NCBI GenBank assembly: GCA_964541525.1
Contig: CAZIQF010000023.1
Location: 1 to 31,087 of the forward strand
Origin: UBA1737 sp964541525
GTDB lineage: Bacteria > Bacillota_I > Bacilli_A > ML615J-28 > CAG-313
Length of the DNA stretch: 31,087 bases
Reading direction: 5' to 3'
This document shows positions 17,751 through 25,544 of this stretch, one piece after another. The stretch's first letter is position 1; each line of letters starts with the position of its first letter. The notes beneath the pieces were generated by a model. That model saw only the letters and a program-made list of their open reading frames with translations. It was not told the DNA's origin and searched no databases. A program made the translations under genes and the position numbers.

Positions 17751-18798
17751 TAATTTTCTCCTTTTTTGCAAAAATAATGTATAAAAAGAATGGTGCTCCT
17801 AATATAGATGTTACTGCTCCAATTGGTAAAGCTGAGCCATTTCCAATGATTCTTGAAATCATATCAGCGAAGAGTAGTAAAATTGATCCTGAAATTAATG
17901 ACATCGGAATAGTATATTTATGGTTTTTACCAATTAGTCTTTTTACTACATGAGGACAAATAATACCTACGAAACCAATAATACCCAAATATGAAACACA
18001 TACCGCACATAATAATGAAGCTAATATTAATGAAATAAATCGTAACTTTTCCACTTTTACACCTAAACTTAAGGCGACATTATCACCACTAAGTAAGGCA
18101 TTATAATGTTGCTTTAAAAGATAAAAGATAATAAAAGCAATAATGGTTACAATTAACATAATTAGATCAGTTAAATAAGTAGCTCGGCCTAAATCACCAA
18201 AAGTCCATACCACTGCAGCACTTAATCCGACATCTGTTGCATAAAACTGAATTAGGGTAGTTAAAGCTGACCAAATTGATGATATTGCAATCCCCGATAA
18301 GATTAGTGAACTTTTAGAAAATGCTTTCGTTTTACCTAGTCCTAATATCAATAAAATGCTGATAAATGAAAAAATAAATGCCATTGTAGATGATGCAAAA
18401 GGATTAGCCATTGTTATCATATTATTAGCATTGCCACCAATTGAGGCAAAGCCACCAGCTAAAACAATAATTGAAATATTGGCTCCAAATACTGCTGCAT
18501 TACTAACACCAAGCGTTGAAGGAGCAGCCATATCGTTGCCGAGTGTGGTCTGCATGATTAAGCCTGACATTGATAATGCTGCACCAGCTATGATTGCACT
18601 TAAGACTCTAGGAATTCTAATCGACCAAATTATACGATTTTGCGCATTAGTACCATTTAAAAACAACCCATTAATTGCTTCTTTTAGCGTCATATTGGAA
18701 CTACCAACCATTAATATTTCTACAAATATCAATATGACTTCAATTATAATCATTAATATGATAATATGACTTATACTTAATTGAACTTTTTTCTTCAT
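17737..18798 (-). CDS. FecCD family ABC transporter permease (system 1)
   Basis: A 353-residue permease with about ten helices. Diagnostic motifs are IRIPRVLSAIIAGAALSMSG, LGVSNAA and the coupling-helix region GFVGIICPHVVKRLIG, all standard for FecCD/BtuC. As a homodimer it would form the channel for a metal chelate or related ligand. It has GAGGT before the ATG. It is the first gene after the attenuator-like leader (18829-18955), so the whole permease-ATPase-binding protein unit may be switched there. A single permease gene, rather than two, is the BtuC-like arrangement. Confidence 0.93.
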   Translation of the reverse strand: MKKKVQLSISHIIILMIIIEVILIFVEILMVGSSNMTLKEAINGLFLNGTNAQNRIIWSIRIPRVLSAIIAGAALSMSGLIMQTTLGNDMAAPSTLGVSNAAVFGANISIIVLAGGFASIGGNANNMITMANPFASSTMAFIFSFISILLILGLGKTKAFSKSSLILSGIAISSIWSALTTLIQFYATDVGLSAAVVWTFGDLGRATYLTDLIMLIVTIIAFIIFYLLKQHYNALLSGDNVALSLGVKVEKLRFISLILASLLCAVCVSYLGIIGFVGIICPHVVKRLIGKNHKYTIPMSLISGSILLLFADMISRIIGNGSALPIGAVTSILGAPFFLYIIFAKKEKINAGN

Positions 18799-18828
18799 AT
18801 ATTACCTCAGTTATATCTTTAGATTAAA

Positions 18829-18955
18829 TAAAAAAGATTGTTACTATCATCTGCTGATGAAAAATAACAACCTTCATGGTTATTGTTAGTGTTTTTATTC
18901 TTTAAATATCCAATAATTAGCTTCAGCTAATTTATATTAGGTAGCCCTAATCCGG
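18829..18955 (-). promoter_or_regulatory. Attenuator-like structured leader upstream of Fec system 1
   Basis: Read on the minus strand, the 5' part can fold into a three-way junction: CCGG (18952-18955) with TTGG (18910-18913), a 6-bp hairpin ATTAGG/CCTAAT (18936-18951) and a 7-bp hairpin AATTAGC/GCTAATT (18915-18932). Downstream, segment 18865-18872 can pair either with 18878-18884 (7 bp, 5-nt loop) or with 18836-18843, the latter forming an intrinsic terminator with an inner 5-bp stem and six T. The two pairings exclude each other. This is the layout of a riboswitch or other transcription attenuator. I do not recognise a known aptamer. A ligand related to the transported compound is inferred. 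Confidence 0.55.
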
Positions 18956-18968
18956 AAAAAAGTATATT

Positions 18969-19379
18969 TTATTTTTCAGTTAGATTTTTAATTTTAATAA
19001 TACAATCTTCAATTAATAGACTAGTATTAAAATTTTGAATTCCTGCAATATAATTATTACATAAATTCATTGGTAATAAGATCTTATATGCATTGCTTTG
19101 TCCGATGGCAGTAGCCATTTGTGCAGTAATCTCACCTAATAGTGAATCGGCAATAACAATACCAATTGGTCCGATAATTAAATCAGCTTTTTTTGAGTTG
19201 ACAATTACAGCATTTTCCCCGGTAGCAGCATAGTCTGCTCCTGCTTTTAACATCGCTTGTGTGGCTAGAACATTAGTACCAATTGCAGTGATTTGATGTT
19301 CGGGTAGACATTTTTTTATATTTTCAATAAGTTGTCTACCAATTCCTCCGCCTTGCCCATCAATAATTAAAATATTCAT
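18969..19379 (-). CDS. DUF3842 family protein
   Basis: A 136-residue soluble protein that starts with a Rossmann-like nucleotide-binding pattern (beta strand NILIIDGQGGGIGRQLIENI, Gly-rich loop). It later has ATGENAVIVNSKKADLIIGPIG. The length and these motifs match DUF3842, a family of unknown function common in anaerobic Firmicutes. The ATG at 19379 follows GGAGA; an ATG four codons upstream is less well placed. Its promoter is at 19408-19436. It precedes the attenuator-like leader and Fec system 1, so it may be read through into the transporter genes. A link to the transported ligand is only suggested by position. Confidence 0.8.
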   Translation of the reverse strand: MNILIIDGQGGGIGRQLIENIKKCLPEHQITAIGTNVLATQAMLKAGADYAATGENAVIVNSKKADLIIGPIGIVIADSLLGEITAQMATAIGQSNAYKILLPMNLCNNYIAGIQNFNTSLLIEDCIIKIKNLTEK

Positions 19380-19407
19380 ATTAATCTCCAATTATTAAAC
19401 TATTATT

Positions 19408-19436
19408 ATTATACACTAATTAAATTAAATTTGCAA
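19408..19436 (-). promoter_or_regulatory. Promoter of DUF3842 gene
   Basis: The minus strand has -35 TTGCAA (19431-19436), a 17-nt spacer and -10 TATAAT (19408-19413). Confidence 0.65.
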
Positions 19437-19501
19437 ATATTATAATTTTGATTGTCAGATTTATAATCATATCAATATATGTTTTTTATTCTTGCTAATA
19501 A

Positions 19502-19903
19502 CTATCGATTAAATGGTCGATTAAAAGATCCAATTTCAATTAAATTGCCTTCAGGATCAGCAATATAACAAGTTCTTTGCCCCCAAGGCTCTGTGGTTGG
19601 TTCTAAAACAGAACGTGCTCCTTGGTTAATTGCTTTATTATATTCAAGATCTACTTCTTCAAAAGTATCAACATACAATGCAATTTCAAAATGGCCATTC
19701 AATCCTTTTAAATATTCATATTTTCGATTGGTCATTTTTTCAAAATTTTTTCGTTCATAAAGCATAAATAATGTTCCATTTTTAATTAAATAAACATTTA
19801 CTGCATCTTCAACTTCAGTTATTTCAAAGCCTAAGACATCACGATAAAAACGAATCATTGTTGCCATATCATTGACAAATAATCCAACACCATCAAGTTT
19901 CAT
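19502..19903 (-). CDS. VOC superfamily (glyoxalase/bleomycin-resistance fold) protein
   Basis: A 133-residue protein with the paired beta-alpha-beta-beta-beta units of the VOC fold: start LDGVGLFVNDMATMIRFYRD, then VLGFEI, and a C-terminal CYIADPEGNLIEIGSF. The last motif with Glu (NLIEIG) is the usual metal-binding position of VOC proteins. It may be a lyase, dioxygenase or resistance protein; the reaction cannot be told. The ATG at 19903 follows AGAGGTG; an upstream GTG overlaps that site. It stops at TAG. It is a single-gene unit with its own promoter at 19929-19958. Confidence 0.88.
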   Translation of the reverse strand: MKLDGVGLFVNDMATMIRFYRDVLGFEITEVEDAVNVYLIKNGTLFMLYERKNFEKMTNRKYEYLKGLNGHFEIALYVDTFEEVDLEYNKAINQGARSVLEPTTEPWGQRTCYIADPEGNLIEIGSFNRPFNR

Positions 19904-19928
19904 TGTAAACACCTCTTAATCTAGATTC

Positions 19929-19958
19929 ATTATACCATATCCATTAAAACTCAGCCAA
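19929..19958 (-). promoter_or_regulatory. Promoter of VOC gene
   Basis: The minus strand has an extended -10 TGGTATAAT (-10 at 19929-19934) with a weaker -35 TTGGCT (19953-19958) at an 18-nt spacing. Confidence 0.55.
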
Positions 19959-19986
19959 TATTATAGCTAAATTTTTTACTGAATTG

Positions 19987-20029
19987 AAAAAACCTAGTCT
20001 TTAATCTAGAGTTTTGACTAGGCTTTTTT
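19987..20029. terminator. Bidirectional terminator of the Nudix-like operon
   Basis: CCTAGTC (19993-19999) pairs with GACTAGG (20016-20022). A six-base T-run follows on each strand. On the minus strand it closes the three-gene unit ending at 20033. Confidence 0.8.
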
Positions 20030-20032
20030 CGA

Positions 20033-20317
20033 TTATTTTTGATGTTTGGCTTTGACTTGATCAATACTAACAAACCATGGGGTTACTTCTTTATAGATAT
20101 TATATTCCTCATTTTCATCTTCATTAAGTTCTTTTATGCAATAAACATTGTAGAATAGACCCACATGTTTAGTACTTCCACCATCTTTATATTGAGCTAC
20201 TTCTACTGCAAAAATTGGTTTTTCATTATGTTTAGCTCACACTAAATCAGTTGTAAAGAAAACTGAAAATACCAAAGCAAATAAGCAGATAATTATTAAA
20301 AGAATTTTTTTCTTCAT
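20033..20317 (-). pseudogene. Small membrane-anchored protein interrupted by in-frame TGA
   Basis: A continuous 94-codon frame broken only by one TGA at codon 27 (20237-20239). Residues 1-25 form a basic N-terminus and a hydrophobic anchor (KKKILLIIICLFALVFSV). After the TGA come AKHNEKPIFAVEVAQYKDGG and then GLFYNVYCIKEL, a pattern I associate with small Firmicute lipoprotein-like or anchored proteins of unknown function. Trp would fit at the TGA, since TGG to TGA is one change, and the same frame uses TGG later (TPWFV). AAGG precedes the ATG. It lies 25 nt behind the four-helix membrane protein and ends at the operon terminator. It is most simply a nonsense mutant; rare UGA read-through is the alternative. 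Confidence 0.7.
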
Positions 20318-20342
20318 ATATTAACCTTACTAAGATATTAAA

Positions 20343-20840
20343 TTACAAATATTTGTTTTCTAACATTTGTTCCTTATTTTTAGCTACATATGCAAGAATT
20401 ATAGCGGCTAAAGAAACAGCTGGAGCAATTAATTGAGAAATAATACTCAATAAATTATTAATTAATTGAATTGAATATATTTCTGAAGTTTGTAATGGAT
20501 AAAGACCCTTCTCGAAAATATCAATATAATTATAAATATATGCTCCACCAAATATCAATACATATAATCCTAGAAAAATACTAACATTGATTAACAATAA
20601 AGTAATTGCTGATTGTGACACTTCGTTTGCTGCTTTAAGTGACTTAATCGCTTTAATCATACTGATAACAAATAAAGGAGTAATTACAATCAAGATTGCA
20701 GCAATAATTAAAACTGCTTTAATTGCCTCATTACTAATTCTGATATAATTGATTCTAGTAATTAGTGAAAAGAAAAGCATGATATATGCAATTAACGCTA
20801 CTACTATTGAGATAGAATAATAAACAATACTTTTTTTCAT
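20343..20840 (-). CDS. Four-helix membrane protein of unknown function
   Basis: A 165-residue protein with four predicted membrane helices (about residues 5-27, 42-63, 78-105 and 128-152) and a short charged C-terminus (KNKEQMLENKYL). No family is recognised and there are no catalytic or metal-binding motifs. The ribosome binding site is weak (AAAGG about 13 nt upstream), suggesting translation coupled to the Nudix-like gene 32 nt before it. It lies in the middle of the three-gene unit, so a membrane complex with the Nudix-like and small anchored proteins is plausible but unproven. Confidence 0.7.
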   Translation of the reverse strand: MKKSIVYYSISIVVALIAYIMLFFSLITRINYIRISNEAIKAVLIIAAILIVITPLFVISMIKAIKSLKAANEVSQSAITLLLINVSIFLGLYVLIFGGAYIYNYIDIFEKGLYPLQTSEIYSIQLINNLLSIISQLIAPAVSLAAIILAYVAKNKEQMLENKYL

Positions 20841-20872
20841 AATTTCAAAGAGCCTTTCTTTTAGTTATTTTA

Positions 20873-22288
20873 TTAAAAAAGTTTATCATAGTGTTCATAC
20901 ATAAAACCAAATATTTCTTTTCCCGAAGGAGTAATGTGATTGTGTGAATAATATTGTTCAAACATTGCTCTTGAAAGCTTCTCAAACTTTATTTCACCTT
21001 CAATACTTTGGTAATCGACTACTTCATCTTTTCTAGTTATAATTGATGATAACAAATCAAGATTAATTTTATCTTCTAGTTTTTCATTAGCTGCTAAAGC
21101 TTTTTTTACATTATTTACTACTTTATGTTCATCTATAAATGCTTTAATTAAATCAGAATCTTTTTCTTTAACTATTTCATCTATATCAATAACACCTAAA
21201 GCTAGAATTTCCATTTTAGTATTATATGGTTCGATTCCTGCTCCAATGTAATAAACTTTTAAAAACTTTTTACAAAATTGATAATCATTTGATTCAGTTA
21301 ATAATCTAAAACTATTAATCTCATTTGCATGATTAGTATTTAAAATTTCTTCACAAAATTCGCGATAAACTGTGTTTTCCATGTTTCGATTAAATTCACT
21401 TGAAGCGGTATTATTTTGATTGATACTATCAATCGAAGTAATTGGCTGATAAGAACCAGCTGGAACAACGTGTACTTTATTAGGTGATTCAATGATTTTA
21501 TCACTTCTTGAATGAATTAGAAAATAATTTCTTTTTTTAGTTGGATCAGTTCTTTTACGAACATTTTTAATCACTGTAAGACAATTAATTCCGATTCCAA
21601 CATAACGATTTGTTAAGTCTAAAATATCAATTTCAAATTTTTGTTTTTTCTCTTTCGTTTCATATAATAATTCTAATGCTTTACATGTATTTAAAAAACT
21701 ATAGTAATCTGTCCGATGAACTAAGAACTTAACTTTATTGCCATCTTTGACAATATCTTTAGCTGCATATAATTTTCCATTAAATAAATAAGTTTTTCGA
21801 TCACCATATTTGATTAAATTTTCCACATAATTTTGTTCATTTTGATTTTTTGTATGTTTATTATGATTAGGATAGATTTTTAAAGACGGAATTTTAATTT
21901 CTTTATCTAAATTACTTACTTCGGTTTTAATATCTGATAACAAGATCATATCTTGTAGACAATCAATCTTTATTTTATCATCACCATAAATAGGCCAATT
22001 TTTATCAATAATTAATCCATATGAAGGAGCTAGTTTTTCGCCATACATTTCTTTATAGATTTTTTCATTTTCAATGGTACTAGTAGAGCGAACTGTATCA
22101 ACTTTTTGTAAACGTTTCTTAAATGCTTCTTTTCTTCTTTCTTTATGACTATTTAATAATCTAATAATTAAAGTTATGACCGCTGCAATAGCAGTTGGAA
22201 GGCCAACTATTTTGACAATAATATCAGTAATATTAGAAACATCTTGATAAGAACAATTTACTAAAAAGATTAAAATCCTATTAAACAT
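20873..22288 (-). CDS. Membrane-anchored protein with Nudix-like C-terminal domain
   Basis: A 471-residue protein. One or two hydrophobic segments lie near the N-terminus (about residues 4-13 and 20-45), followed by a basic stretch (HKERRKEAFKKR) that should be cytoplasmic. The long soluble part includes VHVVPAGSYQP (about 272-282) and, about 25 residues on, ENTVYREFCEEI (REFCEE about 309-314), which resembles the REuxEE core of a Nudix box; the spacing and the missing terminal Gly-hydrophobic pair are unusual. Nudix domains cleave or sense nucleoside diphosphate-linked compounds. SMODS-associated Nudix proteins with N-terminal helices are known in nucleotide-signalling immunity, but no cyclic-nucleotide synthase is present here. 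The ATG at 22288 follows GAGGTGG. First gene of a three-gene unit. Confidence 0.65.
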   Translation of the reverse strand: MFNRILIFLVNCSYQDVSNITDIIVKIVGLPTAIAAVITLIIRLLNSHKERRKEAFKKRLQKVDTVRSTSTIENEKIYKEMYGEKLAPSYGLIIDKNWPIYGDDKIKIDCLQDMILLSDIKTEVSNLDKEIKIPSLKIYPNHNKHTKNQNEQNYVENLIKYGDRKTYLFNGKLYAAKDIVKDGNKVKFLVHRTDYYSFLNTCKALELLYETKEKKQKFEIDILDLTNRYVGIGINCLTVIKNVRKRTDPTKKRNYFLIHSRSDKIIESPNKVHVVPAGSYQPITSIDSINQNNTASSEFNRNMENTVYREFCEEILNTNHANEINSFRLLTESNDYQFCKKFLKVYYIGAGIEPYNTKMEILALGVIDIDEIVKEKDSDLIKAFIDEHKVVNNVKKALAANEKLEDKINLDLLSSIITRKDEVVDYQSIEGEIKFEKLSRAMFEQYYSHNHITPSGKEIFGFMYEHYDKLF

Positions 22289-22323
22289 TTTCCACCTCAT
22301 TAAGATTTATTTTAGATATAATA

Positions 22324-22352
22324 ATTATACTATATCACAATAACTTTTACAA
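22324..22352 (-). promoter_or_regulatory. Promoter of the Nudix-like operon
   Basis: The minus strand has -35 TTGTAA (22347-22352), a 17-nt spacer and -10 TATAAT (22324-22329), about 36 nt upstream of the start. Confidence 0.65.
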
Positions 22353-22394
22353 ATTAATTGCGATTTATATATATATTAAAATATGATTTTTTAT

Positions 22395-22422
22395 AAAAAG
22401 ATATGTTTTAAGATGTATCTTT
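22395..22422 (-). terminator. Possible weak terminator of CmpB-like gene
   Basis: A 7-bp perfect stem AAAGATA with TATCTTT (22397-22403 with 22416-22422) is followed on the minus strand by a short T-run. It is AT-rich and therefore weak. Confidence 0.4.
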
Positions 22423-22465
22423 CTTAAGACATTTTCTTGATTCAAAATTAATCTAAACTTTAAAA

Positions 22466-23277
22466 CTAATGCTTTTTTTGATTACTTTTTTTCTTTGTTT
22501 CTCTTTTTTCTAATTTATCTTTTTGTTCAGCTATAAATGATTTTAAATGGTCAATAAGGGGAACTGGTGACTTAAAAGGAGATAAAAACTTAAAATTCTT
22601 CACTCCTACTTTTTCTTGAATATGTAGTTTTAATTTTTCAATCTTTAAAATAATTTGATTTTCTTTAGCAAAAGTTTTGATTTTTTTCGCAATATTTAAT
22701 GAAGAAATTAAATCTAAAATAAATATTCCATAAAACATTCCCATTAAGAATATGGCAATTTTAATCCAATCTAAAGAGATAAAATCAACAATTAAAACAA
22801 CAATCGGATTAAATAAGAAAAAATAGAAAAGTCCACCTAATACTGTCCAAATTAAAGAAAATTCCAGGAAATGATTCCCTCAAAATTAAACTTCCGATCT
22901 GAATAATCCCATAGTCGCATATTCATTCCCTTAATAAATATCAACCCACCAATTAATTCAATTAAAGTCATTAATATACCTATACCTAAAACTATAATAG
23001 AATCAAATAGCAGCTTACTTGGAAAGGATTCTTCTAAAAATAACATTAAAAAAATATAGGCAGTTAAAGTTACCACTCCTATCCCATATATAGGCAGATA
23101 TGGTCCTCTTAAAAAGCCTGGGTTAACCCATTTTTTTTGTGATACAAATCTTCTAAAGAATAGTTCTAAAACCCATCCTAAGAAAGAAAAGACCATAAAT
23201 ACAAATGCGATGATAATAAATACAAATTGAATTTTTTCTCCAACTTTTAAATTAGAAAACTCATTAATAATATCCAA
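22466..23277 (-). pseudogene. CmpB-like putative ABC transporter membrane protein, frameshifted
   Basis: Two abutting frames encode one protein of the ABC_trans_CmpB-like (putative ABC transporter permease) membrane family. The first part (23277 to 22852, 141 residues) has four helices, motifs FLRGPYLPIYGIG and RLWDYSDRKFN, and ends too early at WNFL. The other frame continues at once with FSLIWTVLGGLFYFFLF, more helices and a basic C-terminus to a TAG at 22466. Adding one T in the T-tract at 22858-22861 would restore a single frame of 270 residues. This is either a real single-base deletion or a homopolymer sequencing error. AGAGGTG precedes the ATG. Function of the family is poorly known. 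Confidence 0.8.
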
Positions 23278-23423
23278 GAAATCACCTCTTTACTAATTAT
23301 AAAATATGCTTATTTTTTTGCTATCTTATCATAAAAAATATATTTTTTCAACCCTTATGAACATAAAACGCTGATGAATTATGATTAACATATGATATAT
23401 TCAAAAATATTAACTTATGATTT

Positions 23424-23761
23424 TTACAAAATAACTATGCTTATGTTTATTATTCCATCATTGCCAAAGTCTTTATCACATTTTATAATATTTTGATACT
23501 TTACTTTATCTTCATAAAAGTAGTCTTTATCTGTTAAAAGTCTAGTTAATACTTCACCTGACAAGAATGCTTTTATTATGACCTATTTCTTCATCTTATT
23601 AAGCGATTTGATTGCTGTTTGTTTGGACTTACTAAATGTGCCAATTGATCCATTGCTAGTTAGGATATTAATGATGTTTTAGTAGTTATTACTATCTCTC
23701 TTAAGCGTTTGCCAATATCGGAGATTGGTATTTAACCATGAAATTCTGTGCAGGTTGTCAT
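23424..23761 (-). pseudogene. Decayed protein-coding remnant, identity unknown
   Basis: In the nearly 500-bp gap between the CmpB-like gene and Fec system 2, the minus strand holds a frame with protein-like composition from 23678 to 23424 broken by one TAG (AFLSGEVLTRLLTDKDYFYE is typical of real protein). A second frame upstream (from an ATG at 23761, MTTCTEFHG) also carries stops and leads into SDIGKRLREI. Several stops and at least one frame change would be needed to join them. I recognise no family. It looks like gene debris from past insertion or deletion next to the accessory region. Confidence 0.35.
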
Positions 23762-23775
23762 AATATTAATAATCT

Positions 23776-24534
23776 TTATTTTTTATATATTACATTGTTT
23801 TCAATCAAAAAATCTAAACCATATATTTGTTTGAGTAACTCACTTGATATTACATCTTGTGCGATACCACTTGAACAAATTTTATTTTTTTCAATTACTA
23901 CAACATGTGCTTTCATTTCTAATACTTGATTTGGATTATGTGTTGTAAATAATACAGTTTTACCTTGTGAAGCAATATCCTTCATTATTTCAAATAATCT
24001 ATATTGATTGCCAAAATCAAGTGAAGCAGCTGGTTCATCAAAAATAAATAAATCAGCCTCTTGTACTAACGCTCTGCATATATATGCAAGTTGTCTTTCA
24101 CCTCCGCTTATCTTATTTATTTCTTTATTTAGTAAATATACTATTCCACACTTTTCTGCATAATAACTTACTTTATTATAATCTTCTTGTCCAAACTTAT
24201 AACCCAATTTTAAATGTGGAGTTCGACCAAATAACAAAAAGTCTCTAACAGAATAATCAATATTAATAATTGTATTTTGAGGAATATATGCTATTTTTCT
24301 AGCTAGTTCTTTTGTTGAATAATCTTTTCTATCTTTACCACCTATTATTATTGAACCAACACTATATTCATTTATTCCTAATATACAATCAAGTAAAGTA
24401 CTTTTTCCACAACCATTCTTACCTAGTATTGCACATATTTGTCCCGATTCAACATCAAATGACAAATCATTTAATACGTTACCTTTACCATCATATGAAA
24501 AAGTCAAATTCTTAACACTTAAAATATTGCTCAT
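23776..24534 (-). CDS. Fec-type ABC transporter ATP-binding protein (system 2)
   Basis: A 252-residue ABC ATPase of the FecE/FepC type with Walker A GKNGCGKST, Q-loop YIPQNT, signature ISGGERQLAYICRA, Walker B LFIFDEPAASLD and switch His in TTHNPN. It should power uptake with the permease whose TGA stop overlaps its ATG (ATGA). AAGGAG lies 5 nt before the start. It differs from the system 1 ATPase in all loops, so the systems are not recent duplicates. No clear terminator follows; decayed sequence lies downstream. Confidence 0.93.
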   Translation of the reverse strand: MSNILSVKNLTFSYDGKGNVLNDLSFDVESGQICAILGKNGCGKSTLLDCILGINEYSVGSIIIGGKDRKDYSTKELARKIAYIPQNTIINIDYSVRDFLLFGRTPHLKLGYKFGQEDYNKVSYYAEKCGIVYLLNKEINKISGGERQLAYICRALVQEADLFIFDEPAASLDFGNQYRLFEIMKDIASQGKTVLFTTHNPNQVLEMKAHVVVIEKNKICSSGIAQDVISSELLKQIYGLDFLIENNVIYKK

Positions 24535-25544
24535 TGTAACTCCTTTCTCCTATGATATATTGCAAAAATAAATAATGGAGTTCCGAGAATACCAGTAATA
24601 ATACTTAGTGGTATTTCATTTGGTGAAATACTTCTCGCTAAAGTATCAACTAGTATCATAAATATCGCACCAATAAGCATTGAAACTGGTAGCACTTTTT
24701 TATTATTACTTCCAACAACCAGTCTTACTATATTTGGTATAACAAGACCAATCCAACTAATTGTTCCACTAATTGAAACTGATACAGCCGTAAGTGCTGT
24801 TGCAATCACAATCATCACTACCATTGTAAATTTATAATTAATACCTAATGACTTAGTTTCTTTATAACCAAGTGATACAATGTTTAATCTGTGTGACCAA
24901 ATAATTACAATTATTGATCCAATTAGTAATACTGGTATAATAACAAAAAAATCAGACATTTTTGAACTTGATAACTCACCAAGAAGCCAATATGTCATTT
25001 CAGAAAGTTTCATTTCTGTATCTGCTAAGTATTTCATCAAACCAACTAACGATGACATTAAGCCACCAACTGCAAGTCCTGATAATATTAATACAATGTT
25101 TGACTTACTTTTAATGATTCTTGCAATTAACAAGCTTAAAGCAACTGCGATAAAACCCATAACAAATGCAAATATGCTAATAAGTGAAGTTGATAAACCT
25201 AGTAATATACCAAAGCATGCACCAACTGATGCACCACTTGATACACCAAGCAAATCTGGTGATACTAACTTATTATTAAATATACTTTGGTAGATTGTGC
25301 CACTTAATGATAGAGCACAACCTACACACATAGCAACTAAGATTCTTGGGATTCTTAAATTTTTTAAAACATTATATGATGTTTGGTTTATTGATTTACC
25401 AAAAAGAAAACCAATTACTTCACTAAGTTTAACACTATAACGACCAACACAAAGTGAAATAAATAATGTTAAGATTAAAAATACTATTAACGCAATTAAA
25501 AGTATTAAAAAACTTCTTTTTTCTTTTTTAATAGAATCAGTCAT
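24531..25544 (-). CDS. FecCD family ABC transporter permease (system 2)
   Basis: A 337-residue permease with about ten helices and FecCD motifs NLRIPRILVAMCVGCALSLSG, LGVSSGASVGA and SWIGLVIPNIVRLVVGSN. It should import an iron-siderophore, haem or cobalamin-like ligand as a homodimer. Its ATG lies 8 nt inside the binding-protein gene, and its TGA overlaps the ATPase start, so the three are tightly coupled. The TGA is followed three codons on by an in-frame TAA. Confidence 0.93.
   Translation of the reverse strand: MTDSIKKEKRSFLILLIALIVFLILTLFISLCVGRYSVKLSEVIGFLFGKSINQTSYNVLKNLRIPRILVAMCVGCALSLSGTIYQSIFNNKLVSPDLLGVSSGASVGACFGILLGLSTSLISIFAFVMGFIAVALSLLIARIIKSKSNIVLILSGLAVGGLMSSLVGLMKYLADTEMKLSEMTYWLLGELSSSKMSDFFVIIPVLLIGSIIVIIWSHRLNIVSLGYKETKSLGINYKFTMVVMIVIATALTAVSVSISGTISWIGLVIPNIVRLVVGSNNKKVLPVSMLIGAIFMILVDTLARSISPNEIPLSIITGILGTPLFIFAIYHRRKELQ

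Noticed and set aside
20033..20317. UGA reassigned to Trp throughout the genome
   Set aside because: About 28 long frames in the window contain no internal TGA, Trp is written TGG, and four genes need TGA to stop at sensible overlap positions; one internal TGA does not support a general code change.
20873..22288. A CBASS-type system
   Set aside because: No CD-NTase (GS...DxD nucleotidyltransferase) or accessory Cap gene is present in the window; only the Nudix-like, membrane-anchored plan is similar.
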